Below the pieces are notes generated by a model that made no database searches, was not told the origin of the DNA, and saw nothing but the letters and a program-made list of their open reading frames with translations. Below, piece after piece: positions 25,833 to 34,120 of a stretch of DNA of 64,000 bases. How positions within the stretch are numbered: position 1 is the first letter of the stretch; each line of letters starts with the position of its first letter. The stretch comes from Natronosalvus hydrolyticus (lineage in GTDB: Archaea > Halobacteriota > Halobacteria > Halobacteriales > Natrialbaceae): contig JAOPJZ010000002.1 of NCBI GenBank assembly GCA_025517525.1, forward strand, positions 62,001-126,000, given 5' to 3'. The translations under genes and the position numbers were made by a program.

Positions 25833-28823
25833 ATGCGCCGGAGAGCATATCTGGTGGGGCTCGGAACCGGTGTCGGTGCGATGGTGTCAGTCACTGGTGG
25901 GACGACGGCCACGGCCGAAGCACTCTCAGTGCAAATTCTCGAGACCAACGACCCGGTTGAGGCTGGAGAGTACCTCGACGTCACGGCGACAGTAACGAAT
26001 ACAACCGACGAGACTCTCGAGGTCACGGCACAGCTATTGATCGGCGACGAAGCCGCGGGTAGCCGCTGGCAGTTCACGCTCGCGCCCGGCGAAAGCCGCG
26101 ACCTCGAGTTCAGTCACCTGACCTATCCCGTCCGACAGGACGTGACGTTTCCCGTGCGTGTGACGGCGGGGGAGAGTACTGTCGAACGAACCGTGTCGGT
26201 GACGGGTATCGACGACCTTCCCGCCGACCGCGTTCGTCCGGATTCGACAATGTCGGTGCGGCCGGGGACGACCGTGCTGTTCGAGGTCGAACCGGAGACG
26301 ACCGACGGCTACGGCGGTGTCACGAACTGGTATCTCGAGGGGGACTGGTCGGGGTGGTCGATGGGACCCTGGAATTCCGAGTATTTCGCCTGGGTTGGTC
26401 GAGACTACTGGCAGTACACGTTCGAGGAACCCGGCACCCACCGCATCAGAGCCGCCGTCGGTGGCGAAACCGCCAACCGAACTGCTGGCTGGACGGTCGA
26501 GGTCGACTCGCGTGCCCACGGTGGACCGCGGGTCAACCACGTCGAACCGTCACCGGGGCCGCTCGAGGTTGGCGAAGCCACGGTCGACCTCGAACTCGAG
26601 GCGAGTGTGGGGACGAGCGACGTCGCCCTCGAGCGGGTCGTCTGGTGGCTCGGTCACGCCGATCGCATTCTCGGGGTCTCCTCGCTGTCGGGCGGGCAGG
26701 ACACGGCCACCCTCGAGGTGTCGGGGTCGGACCTCTGTCACCGGTGCCCGATTCACGCCTGGGTGATCGCGACCGATGGAACCGTTCGCCGGGTGGACCT
26801 CTGGACAGTGGCCGACCCCGGCGGCGGCCCGGTGGAGGCCTCGATCCGAGAGACGAACGCGCCCGTCGGGGCGGGCGACCGACTCGAACTGACCGTCGAC
26901 CTCGAAAATACGGGGGCTGAAACGGCAACACGAGAGGTCTCGCTTATCGTGGGTAGCGAAATCGTCGATACCCGGTCGGTTACGCTCGAGGGCGACACGA
27001 CGGACTCGATCACGCTCGGTTACGAGACCTATCCAGTCCGGACCGACGTCGAGTTCCCCGTCCGGGTCGAAACCGGGGACGACACCGCACACCGAACGGT
27101 CTCGGTGTTCGCTGACGGCGTGAGCGACCTCGAAATCAGCATCCTCGAGACTAACACACCGGTGCTGGCGGGTGACGATCTCTCGGTCACCGTCGAAATC
27201 GAAAACACCGGCTCGGACGCGGTGAGCCAGCCGGTGTACCTGGTTGCCGGTGACCGCGTGGCGGCCGAAGACGTCTCGCTCGAGCCGGGTGAGCGGACGA
27301 CCCTCGAGATGAGCTATCCCACCTATCCCGTGCGGAAGAACGTCGAATTCCCCGTCAGCGTCGAAACTGAGGGTGCCTGTGACCGGAAACGGGTTCGCGT
27401 CTTCGCCGACGAACTTCCCTCACTGGTGCCACGGATTCTCGAGGTAAACGACCCCGTTACCGGCGGTGAGTGGCTCGCGGTCGAGGTGGAACTGCAGAAC
27501 CCCGGGGAGGTGACGGTAACCGAAGACGTGTCGTTGCTAGTCGGCGGGGACCGCGTGGCGTCCGAATCGGTGACGGTGGACGGCGGGGAGAGTGACTCGT
27601 TCACCCTGGGCTACGAGACCTACCCCGTCAGGCGCGACGTTTCGTTCTCGGTCGTGGTCGATGCTGACGGCGAACGCGACGAACGGACGGTCGAGGTGTT
27701 CGGGGTCGACGAAACTGCGGACCAAGATGACGAGGACCAAGATGACGAGGACGAAGATGACGAGGACGAAGATGACGATGATGATGATGAGGAAAGCGAG
27801 GATGACGATGACGCGGACGAAGCACCCGACCTCGAGGTATCGTTTATCGACTGTTCGCGCGTCGAGGTGACCGGGACGTTCGAGGACGGAGACACGATCA
27901 TGGCCCACACGGTGTTCAACACCGACCACGGCGTCGGCACCACGTCCGGCGAGGATTTCATCACGATCGGCGACCACGTACCGGCCCCCTTTTCCGGAAC
28001 GATCGTCTTCGAAGTCGGCGAGAACGGCGGCGTCAGTGGCGACGACTCGAGTGCTACCGTCACCGTCAGGGACTACGGCGAACTCGGGACGGCCATCACG
28101 GGAATCGGTGATCCGAGTGCCGTCGGCCCGGAAACGACGCACAGCAACCCACACGACTGTAGCGAGGCGATACAGCCAACGCCGCCGACGCTCGAGGTGC
28201 AGGAGGTGACGGCTATCGACGACGGCTACGCGGTGACTTTCGGCTACGAGAATCCAAACGACGTCGCGCTGACCGTTGGCAGTTCGTTCACCCGGGGAAC
28301 GACAAACGACGCGCCGCCCGGTCAACTCGAGGTAGGGACCGGAAGGTTCACCGTGGCCTGGACGCCGGCGACGGACGATGAGCGTCTCGAGTGGACGGTC
28401 GACCTCTCTGCGTTCGGTGATCAGGACCCCGTGACGGTATCGACACAGCCGGCGGACGCGTACGGGGGGACGGGCGACGAGCACGACAACGATAGCGACG
28501 ATGCAGACGATGCTAAAGCTGAGGATGAATCAGCCGACGGTGCAGACGATGAAAATGGGGATGTCGATGGAGATGATGCGGATGCTGATGGAGGTGATTC
28601 GGATGCTACCGACGACAACGGGGATGGGGATACCGGAGACGGGAGTAGTGACGAAGCGACCGGAAACGAAACCGACGATAACGACGCCAACGATACCGAC
28701 AACAACGCCGACGATACCGATAACAGCGGCGACGAAACCGACAACGGGGATACTGGCAACGACAACGACGGGGAGAACACTGCAGAAGACGATGGGTCGG
28801 ACGACGGCGAAAACGGCGGGTGA
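25833..28823 (+). CDS. Large secreted CARDB-repeat protein with acidic linkers
   Basis: 996 aa with an N-terminal Tat-type signal (RRRAYLVGLGTGVGA). Four CARDB-like beta-sandwich repeats, each opening with a form of ILETNxPVxAGxxLxV (near residues 33, 333, 432, 532) and closing with YETYPVRxDVxFPV. Between repeats 1 and 2 are two further beta domains, one with 'NWYLEGDWSGWSMGPWNSEY'. After repeat 4 comes a D/E linker (about 630-665), then a Cys-containing domain (SFIDCSRVEV...), a last beta domain, and a C-terminal D/N/E/G-rich tail of about 110 residues. No membrane anchor or PGF-CTERM is seen, so release or non-covalent surface attachment is likely. Function probably adhesion or surface binding. 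Confidence 0.75.
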   Translation: MRRRAYLVGLGTGVGAMVSVTGGTTATAEALSVQILETNDPVEAGEYLDVTATVTNTTDETLEVTAQLLIGDEAAGSRWQFTLAPGESRDLEFSHLTYPVRQDVTFPVRVTAGESTVERTVSVTGIDDLPADRVRPDSTMSVRPGTTVLFEVEPETTDGYGGVTNWYLEGDWSGWSMGPWNSEYFAWVGRDYWQYTFEEPGTHRIRAAVGGETANRTAGWTVEVDSRAHGGPRVNHVEPSPGPLEVGEATVDLELEASVGTSDVALERVVWWLGHADRILGVSSLSGGQDTATLEVSGSDLCHRCPIHAWVIATDGTVRRVDLWTVADPGGGPVEASIRETNAPVGAGDRLELTVDLENTGAETATREVSLIVGSEIVDTRSVTLEGDTTDSITLGYETYPVRTDVEFPVRVETGDDTAHRTVSVFADGVSDLEISILETNTPVLAGDDLSVTVEIENTGSDAVSQPVYLVAGDRVAAEDVSLEPGERTTLEMSYPTYPVRKNVEFPVSVETEGACDRKRVRVFADELPSLVPRILEVNDPVTGGEWLAVEVELQNPGEVTVTEDVSLLVGGDRVASESVTVDGGESDSFTLGYETYPVRRDVSFSVVVDADGERDERTVEVFGVDETADQDDEDQDDEDEDDEDEDDDDDDEESEDDDDADEAPDLEVSFIDCSRVEVTGTFEDGDTIMAHTVFNTDHGVGTTSGEDFITIGDHVPAPFSGTIVFEVGENGGVSGDDSSATVTVRDYGELGTAITGIGDPSAVGPETTHSNPHDCSEAIQPTPPTLEVQEVTAIDDGYAVTFGYENPNDVALTVGSSFTRGTTNDAPPGQLEVGTGRFTVAWTPATDDERLEWTVDLSAFGDQDPVTVSTQPADAYGGTGDEHDNDSDDADDAKAEDESADGADDENGDVDGDDADADGGDSDATDDNGDGDTGDGSSDEATGNETDDNDANDTDNNADDTDNSGDETDNGDTGNDNDGENTAEDDGSDDGENGG

Positions 28824-29185
28824 GAGGCTGTTGTACCACTCGAATGGAACCGAATCGACAACCCCGAGGCGACGTCGTCAACCCCGGATCGTTCGGGTGG
28901 GTGTCGACTTGTCAGAACGGTTATTGTGCCCCTCTCGAGGAGCAGGTGACTGATAGGAATTATCGTAACCAACCGGACGTTTCGAATCTCGTTCTTCGAC
29001 GTCGTGTCTCGGTTCCTCGTGGGAAAACTATGGTCTTTGACGATACTCCCTATGACAGTCTGGATCGCTCGAGTGTCGGGGGAATCACTGCACGCCTCCT
29101 TCGGTATTAATACCACCCCCTGTCGTTCATCGTCGGTACACAACCGGCATACGATGTTGACCGAAGGGGTCGACTGTGTGTTTGT
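28824..29185. other. Intergenic region before the lipoprotein-halocyanin operon
   Basis: 362 bp. The only clear element is the perfect 12-bp palindrome near its 3' end, listed separately. No coding signal on either strand convinced me. Confidence 0.5.
29103..29114. promoter_or_regulatory. Palindrome overlapping the probable TATA box of the lipoprotein-halocyanin operon
   Basis: GGTATTAATACC, a perfect 12-bp palindrome 72-96 bases before the alternative start codons. Its centre is also the best TATA-like sequence, so a bound dimer would compete with TBP. Confidence 0.4.
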
Positions 29186-30316
29186 ATGTCGAATACCATT
29201 CGTTCACAGATGAACCGACGGCGACTCATGCAGGTGCTCGGTGCGAGCGGTGCGGTGGCGGTGGCCGGCTGTCTGGGCGGTGACGACGACACGGACGACA
29301 CCGGCGCTGGCACGGACGACTCCGCGACCAATACCGACGATATGAGTGACGACGACCACGAGGACGAACAGACGGATGCGGATGACGACGAGGGTGACGA
29401 AGATGAGGACGTGGCCGATCAACCGACGCTTCAACGACTCGTCGACCTGTTCGACGATCAGCTATTCAACGACGACCAACTCGAGATCGACGGCGAACGC
29501 GGTAGCTACACACCAGCGCACGTCTGGAAGTGGGTGAGCGAAGAGACGTTCATCGCGCTCCATCTCGATAATCCGAACCCGGAAGATGCGGAGAATCTCC
29601 GCTATATCGTCATCGGGAAAAAAGGCGTCTTCACGGAAGAGAGCCAACCGGACGAAGAGTTTACTCACTTTCACAAACGCGACGCTGAGGGCTGGGAAGC
29701 CGGTCACGGCGGCGACTCCGTCGACGACGAAGGCTACTGGTTGACCCACATCGCGGTCGACGACTTCGAGATGCCCTGGGGCGAGGTTGAGGTAGGGGTC
29801 GACTACGGCTTCATGCCGACGCCGCCGGAGGAAGGAAGCGAAGGCACGGGTACGTTCGAGGTCGGCAGTGAAGGCAGTCTCTCGGATACGGATCGAGACG
29901 CGCTCCTCGAGTTGTTCGCGGACAACTGGACCAACAACGACCAGCGCGAGATCGACGGCGAGTTGCGCGCATACACGCCCGCTCACGTCTGGTGGGAGCC
30001 GCCAACCGAAAACGACAGCGACACGATCGTCTTCCTCCACTTCGACGACCCCAACCCGGAGGAAGCCAACGACCTGATCTACTTCGGGATGGGACAGGCC
30101 GGGAACTTCACCAACGACGACAATCCGAACCAGGATGACTTCTCGCACTTCCACAAGTCGGAGGCAGACAGCTGGGATGCGGGTCACGGGGGAAGCTCCG
30201 CGGATGACGAAGGTTACTGGCTCGTCCACCACGCCGTTCGCGACCTCGAGATGCCGTGGGGTGACGTGGATATTGGCGTCGACCGAAACTTCATGCCGAC
30301 GCCGACGGACGACTGA
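29186..30316 (+). CDS. Tat lipoprotein with two tandem His-rich repeats, unknown family
   Basis: 376 aa; a start at 29210 (MNRRRLMQV) is also plausible and puts the RR motif at the N-terminus. Tat signal NRRRLMQVLGASG and lipobox AVAGCLGG (Cys29) give a lipid-anchored exoplasmic protein, then a 45-residue acidic spacer. Two repeats (about 80-212 and 235-375) share LFxDxxxNxDQxEIDGExxxYTPAHVW, H-L/F-D-NPNPE, THFHK/SHFHK, W-x-AGHGG-x-S, DDEGYWLxHxAV and EMPWG-V--GVD--FMPTP. Conserved His, Trp, Tyr and acidic residues could bind metal or a cofactor. The stop overlaps the start of the halocyanin gene by one base, so both are made together; a role in electron transfer or copper handling is inferred from that. 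Confidence 0.7.
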   Translation: MSNTIRSQMNRRRLMQVLGASGAVAVAGCLGGDDDTDDTGAGTDDSATNTDDMSDDDHEDEQTDADDDEGDEDEDVADQPTLQRLVDLFDDQLFNDDQLEIDGERGSYTPAHVWKWVSEETFIALHLDNPNPEDAENLRYIVIGKKGVFTEESQPDEEFTHFHKRDAEGWEAGHGGDSVDDEGYWLTHIAVDDFEMPWGEVEVGVDYGFMPTPPEEGSEGTGTFEVGSEGSLSDTDRDALLELFADNWTNNDQREIDGELRAYTPAHVWWEPPTENDSDTIVFLHFDDPNPEEANDLIYFGMGQAGNFTNDDNPNQDDFSHFHKSEADSWDAGHGGSSADDEGYWLVHHAVRDLEMPWGDVDIGVDRNFMPTPTDD

Positions 30317-31254
30317 TGGCCCGGACGAAATCGGCGACGCGTCGCCGGTTCATCGCGCTATCGGGTGGGCTCGGCGTCGCAACCCTCGCGGGTTGTCTCG
30401 CACCGGCAGCCGAAGATGACGCTGCTGGGGCTACCGACAGCGGAGCCTCTGACGAGGGCGACGAGGTCCACGAGGTGCTCGTCGGGCCCGACGACGAGTT
30501 CGTCTTCACCCCCGGAACGGCCGAACCACTCGAGATCGAACCCGGCGATACCGTTCGCTGGCTCTGGGAATCGGATACCCACAACGTCGTCCCGACCGAA
30601 ATCCCGGCTGGCTCGACCTGGGCCGGCCAGCAGGAGATCGAAGACGAAGGATTCGAGTACGAGTTCACGTTCGAGGTCGAGGGTCACTACCACTACGTCT
30701 GCGAACCGCACGAGAGCAGTGGAATGGTCGCCGATCTCCTCGTCGGCGACGTTGCCGACGACGAACTGGCAGAAGAGGATGGTGACGGTGACGCTGATGC
30801 TGACGGTGACGAGGATACCGACGGTGACGCCGATGCTGACGGTGACGAGGATACCGACGGTGACGCCGATGCTGACGACGAAACCGGTGATGACGAGGCG
30901 GAAGCCGAGTTTTACACCTTCGATGACCCGGTCGACGCAACCGGGAAGGACGTCGTCGAAATCGAGACTCGAGCCGGCGAAGACGGCACCAACGAACCGA
31001 ACTTCCTGTTCGAACCACACCACGTCCGCGTCGACGTCGGTGCGACGATTCGGTGGACCAACACCGACGGCGTCTTTCACACCGTCACCTCGACGGACGA
31101 TATCGACACCCGCCGTGGCGGCGGGGAGACGTTCGATTCGACCATCTCGAGCGAAGGCGACACGTTCGAGTGGGAAACAACCGAAGCCGGCGACCAGCCC
31201 TACTACTGCTCACCCCACGCTGGCTTCATGTACGGGTTGCTCGAGATCGAGTAA
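30316..31254 (+). CDS. Halocyanin-type blue copper lipoprotein with two cupredoxin domains
   Basis: 312 aa. Tat signal TRRRFIALSGGLG and lipobox TLAGC give membrane anchoring on the outer face. Cupredoxin domain 1 (about 45-145) has type 1 copper ligands H (SDTHNVV), then C-x2-H-x4-M (VCEPHESSGMV). A D/E/G/T linker follows, encoded by two exact 36-bp repeats. Domain 2 (about 200-312) has H (GVFHTVTS) and C-x2-H-x3-M (YYCSPHAGFMYG). Both copper sites look complete. Halocyanins are mobile or tethered electron carriers of the respiratory chain; two centres in one chain would allow intramolecular transfer. Co-translated with the preceding repeat lipoprotein. Confidence 0.92.
   Translation: MARTKSATRRRFIALSGGLGVATLAGCLAPAAEDDAAGATDSGASDEGDEVHEVLVGPDDEFVFTPGTAEPLEIEPGDTVRWLWESDTHNVVPTEIPAGSTWAGQQEIEDEGFEYEFTFEVEGHYHYVCEPHESSGMVADLLVGDVADDELAEEDGDGDADADGDEDTDGDADADGDEDTDGDADADDETGDDEAEAEFYTFDDPVDATGKDVVEIETRAGEDGTNEPNFLFEPHHVRVDVGATIRWTNTDGVFHTVTSTDDIDTRRGGGETFDSTISSEGDTFEWETTEAGDQPYYCSPHAGFMYGLLEIE
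30796..30876. repeat. 36-bp in-frame tandem repeat in the halocyanin linker
   Basis: Two identical 36-bp units (30796-30831, 30832-30867) and the first nine bases of a third. They encode an acidic linker between the two cupredoxin domains; unit number is likely to vary between strains. Confidence 0.85.
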
Positions 31255-31269
31255 CTCCTCAAAATGGGG

Positions 31270-31275
31270 TTTTTT
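31270..31275 (+). terminator. Poly-T terminator after the halocyanin gene
   Basis: Six T after GGGG, 16 bases beyond the stop codon and before a convergent gene. Confidence 0.5.
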
Positions 31276-31332
31276 GACCCGTTCACTGTTAACCGAGTCG
31301 CGAGAAATACCGGTCGCACCGGCCTATTCAGA

Positions 31333-31836
31333 TCAGGTTCGAGCGTAGACGGCGCTCGCTTCTTCCAGTAGTTCTTCGATCGTCGGCCGATCGGCTGGCA
31401 TCCGTCCCTCGTACGTGTAGAACGGCGTCGGATTCCCGTTTCGGGTATCGACCACCATCGCGACGGGCATCCGACCGACCAGATCGTGTAGCGAGCCAAG
31501 CAACCCGAACCGGACTGGCTGGTCGTAGTCGTCACTCACGTCGGTCGAAGGGTCTGCGAGCAACGGGTACGGTAGTTCGTACTGGTCCTGCCAGTTGGCT
31601 GCCCTGTCGGCCGGCTCCGGGAGGATCGAGACGGGAAGGGCGTTGACTGCACGAAACTCGTCGTACCGGTCAGCGATCGCCGATACCTGTTTGCGACAAT
31701 TGCCACAGTGATAGTCCCGTTGAAAGAGCAAAATGGCCGAATCAGTATCGTCGTCTCTGACTGGCGTTGCGAGCGAGAACGGGTTCGGTCCTGCGCCGAC
31801 GTTCTCGAGTTCGAAATCGGGGACGGTTTGGCTCAT
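31333..31836 (-). CDS. Redoxin (peroxiredoxin/AhpC-TSA-like) protein
   Basis: 167-aa thioredoxin-fold protein. MSQTVPDFELENVGAG opens the usual peroxiredoxin N-terminus. The active-site segment is LLFQRDYHCGNCRKQ, i.e. a C-x2-C pair in the position where peroxiredoxins have T-x2-C; this is the AhpC/TSA_2 style found in many haloarchaea. A cis-Pro region (GRMPVAMVVD) follows. It probably reduces peroxides or acts as a thiol oxidoreductase. The start is at 31836; the upstream in-frame extension is not protein-like. Confidence 0.8.
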   Translation of the reverse strand: MSQTVPDFELENVGAGPNPFSLATPVRDDDTDSAILLFQRDYHCGNCRKQVSAIADRYDEFRAVNALPVSILPEPADRAANWQDQYELPYPLLADPSTDVSDDYDQPVRFGLLGSLHDLVGRMPVAMVVDTRNGNPTPFYTYEGRMPADRPTIEELLEEASAVYART

Positions 31837-31920
31837 ACGAGTGGGGAGGGACCACGGATATCTACAGATTCGGTGGGTGTGTGCAGTCTGTGCATTGGCG
31901 TACACCGGTACAATTCCAAC

Positions 31921-32643
31921 TCACTCGAGGAACATACGACGGGCTTTCGTCCAGTCGTAGCTGGCAAATCGGAGTTTCGGCGACGAATCGGGCGGAATCA
32001 GTTCGTGAGCCGCGAGGAGCGATCGAATCCCGGATCGACCACCGAAATCGCCCAGGAACCACAGACAGACCCGCGGAACGACGACACGATTTCGATCGGC
32101 GTCGTATTCGACGGTCGACTCGAGGGAGGTTCGGGTGGCTTCCTCGAGGGTCGAATCGATAGTTTCGGGCTCGTAGAAACGTATCGCCGGACAGCTAGCC
32201 GCCCCACAGTTGAGTGCGAAGTGGATTCTGGGGTCGCGGCCGAGTTGATACCCCGCCGGGAGCCCAGTCGGTTCGAGGCGTGGCAGATAGCCCAGTCCGT
32301 ACTTCGATTTTCGGCCGCGGATGATGCCGTGTTCGATATCGTCGAGGCTCAGGTCGACGCCGGCGACCGTTATGGCGGCCGCCCGAAAGAATCGAATCCG
32401 CGACTCGAACAGCCCGGGTCGCTCCTCGAGCAACAACTGGGTGGCTGCGTTGTACAGGTTGAGCCAGAACGCCAACCCCGTCTCCTCGTCGGCTCGGATC
32501 GGCTCGAGATCGTCGTGGCTGGCTCGAGCGAGCGCCTCGAGGTGTCCGTCGACGGGCGTTTCCACCCGTACGGCATTCAGAAGCGCCCGTGAGATACCGG
32601 CCGGTGACCCTGATTCCAGCACATACGACGGGGACTCGGTCAT
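31921..32643 (-). CDS. DUF547 domain protein
   Basis: 240 aa. Hallmarks of DUF547: AFWLNLYNAATQLLL, SLDDIEHGIIRG, and DPRIHFALNCGAASCPAIRF, with conserved Cys and His. The fold is thought to be transglutaminase-like, with a Cys-containing conserved patch. No signal peptide. It precedes the redoxin gene on the same strand with an 84-bp gap, so a shared transcript is possible. Biochemical role unknown. Confidence 0.88.
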   Translation of the reverse strand: MTESPSYVLESGSPAGISRALLNAVRVETPVDGHLEALARASHDDLEPIRADEETGLAFWLNLYNAATQLLLEERPGLFESRIRFFRAAAITVAGVDLSLDDIEHGIIRGRKSKYGLGYLPRLEPTGLPAGYQLGRDPRIHFALNCGAASCPAIRFYEPETIDSTLEEATRTSLESTVEYDADRNRVVVPRVCLWFLGDFGGRSGIRSLLAAHELIPPDSSPKLRFASYDWTKARRMFLE

Positions 32644-32774
32644 ACTCGAGGGTGGGATAGCATCGACAAAGAGGTTGTGGGGGTACTGTGTCGGGGATGC
32701 CAGACTGTCGGCATCGGACCGTCACTTCTCTACTTACAGGCCAGGAAAAACCGGTCTTCGTTCGGTCGTGTGGC

Positions 32775-33278
32775 TTACGCGGTGTCCTCGACGGTCATCG
32801 CGTAGGCGACGGCGACGGGAACGGCGAACAGAACGTGGCCAATGATGCTCATCAGGGTGTCGGGGATGCCGAGGTTGGGGAACGGTGGGCCGGCGGCGAA
32901 ACCGACGGCGGACAACCACAGCGGCATGACGAGGACGGCCAATCCAACCGTCGTCACGACACCGTACCAGACGCCGACAGCGAGTGCGGAGGGGAATCGC
33001 CGAGCCCGCTCACGGAGCGGACCGAACTGGACGATTCCCACGTACGCGAGTCCGAGTACGACACCGTGGAACTGGTGGATTGCCCAGCCGGCCACCAGTG
33101 CCGGCCCTTCGATACCGTACATCGCCGGAATCGCCATCTCGAGCATCGGCGCAGGGATCACGTACTGCAAGAAGAGCCCGAACAGCAGGCTGCCGACGAA
33201 GCCACCGGCGGCCCCGGCGAGCCAAGTCGTCTGTGTCAGTTCGATACGAGTCGTCGCGGTCGAGGATTCGGTTGCCAT
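32775..33278 (-). CDS. Four-helix haloarchaeal membrane protein, paralogue 1
   Basis: 167 aa with four to five hydrophobic helices (AGAAGGFVGSLLFGLFL, VVLGLAYVGIVQFGPL, GVVTTVGLAVLVMPLWLS, MSIIGHVLFAVPVAVAY). It shares order and motifs with the protein at 34121: MAIPAMYGIEG versus VAIAGLYGQEG, GWAIHQFHG versus GWLAHLIHG, VMPLWLSAVGF versus VMPIWLSMVGF, PNLGIP versus PNLSLA. Some databases mislabel relatives as histidine kinase; no kinase motif exists here. Its promoter holds two GTTACC direct repeats and a GGTTAC/GTAACC inverted repeat. Confidence 0.75.
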   Translation of the reverse strand: MATESSTATTRIELTQTTWLAGAAGGFVGSLLFGLFLQYVIPAPMLEMAIPAMYGIEGPALVAGWAIHQFHGVVLGLAYVGIVQFGPLRERARRFPSALAVGVWYGVVTTVGLAVLVMPLWLSAVGFAAGPPFPNLGIPDTLMSIIGHVLFAVPVAVAYAMTVEDTA

Positions 33279-33599
33279 CTAAGTTACCTCTGGTTACCTG
33301 GTATGCGTGAGTAACACTTAAACTCGTGCGAACGCTCGAGTAAGCCGGTTACGAGTGGGTAACCCGTTATTTATCGAGACAATACCGTCGTCGCGAATCG
33401 ATCTATACACCTACCGGTCTTTACGTAGACACCACGCCTGATAGCTACTCACTCGCGAGCCCACCGGCACGATGGGTTGTGTACAAATAATATATAATAT
33501 ATAGTAAACACTATCTATATTGGAGTAATAAACACTCAAGTCTACGCTCGTGGACGCCGGCCACTGCGTTGGTCAGCTTCGGACCTCCGTTTTTCCGAA
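33279..33599. other. Intergenic region with AT-rich island and GTTACC sites
   Basis: 321 bp between two minus-strand genes. Positions 33283-33364 hold the operator candidates. A strongly AT-rich stretch at about 33484-33535 (TAATATATAATATATAG and neighbours) stands out from the GC-rich surroundings. It could be a promoter for an unannotated RNA or a melting region; no gene is seen. Confidence 0.5.
33283..33364. promoter_or_regulatory. GTTACC operator candidates upstream of membrane protein paralogue 1
   Basis: GTTACC at 33283-33288 and 33293-33298 (exactly 10 bp apart, same helical face), GTAAC at 33311-33315, and a perfect inverted repeat GGTTAC-N6-GTAACC at 33347-33364. The TATA-like TTTAAG (minus strand) lies among them. 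Confidence 0.5.
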
Positions 33600-33974
33600 T
33601 CAGGCGATCGAATCCGCTGGATCGGAGACCTCCTCGAGGTGTTCGAGCCCCCAGTCGCGCATCGCCATCACGACGGGTTCGAGTGAGCGACCGAGGTCGG
33701 TCAGTGAGTACTCGACGCGAACCGGTTTTTCGTTGACGATCTCGCGGTTGACGAAACCCTTGTTCTCGAGGTCCTCGAGGACGTCAGAGAGGACTTTACT
33801 CGAAATGCCGTCGACCTCAGTCTGGAGGGCACTAAAGCCGAGTGGCCCGTTCTCGAGCAATCGGTGGACGATCACGCAGTGCCACTTTTTGCCGATCAGG
33901 GTCGCTGTCGAGGTGACCGGACACCAGGCTTCGCCGGCACACCAGACGCCAAGTTTGGTTGGCTCTGTGGTCAT
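33600..33974 (-). CDS. HxlR-family winged-helix transcription regulator
   Basis: 124-aa dimeric wHTH protein. HxlR features: CPVTSTATLIGKKWHCVIVH near the N-terminus, GPLGFSALQTEVDGISSKVL (recognition helix region), LEDLENKGFVNREIV (wing), and YSLTDLGRSLEPVV. The Cys pair WCAGEAWCP before the HTH could sense redox or electrophiles, as conserved N-terminal Cys does in HypR and YodB relatives. A GGTTACC lies in its own promoter (34003-34009), and the same motif flanks the neighbouring membrane protein genes, so autoregulation plus local control is likely. Confidence 0.9.
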   Translation of the reverse strand: MTTEPTKLGVWCAGEAWCPVTSTATLIGKKWHCVIVHRLLENGPLGFSALQTEVDGISSKVLSDVLEDLENKGFVNREIVNEKPVRVEYSLTDLGRSLEPVVMAMRDWGLEHLEEVSDPADSIA

Positions 33975-34002
33975 AGGTCCCCTTCGATCGCTGGCGTCTT
34001 AA

Positions 34003-34009
34003 GGTTACC
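34003..34009. promoter_or_regulatory. GGTTACC site in the HxlR gene promoter
   Basis: GGTTACC embedded in CTTAAGGTTACCTTGAG, about 29 bases before the HxlR start codon and 112 bases before the divergent membrane protein gene. Confidence 0.45.
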
Positions 34010-34120
34010 TTGAGTGGGTGAGTATCCATATGTTAGTGTCGTGTGTGGGTACGTTCCGTTCGTGTACGACTCGTACCAGACCAGGAGACGCCCTTCATTG
34101 CGGGACGCGATTTTCGGCAC

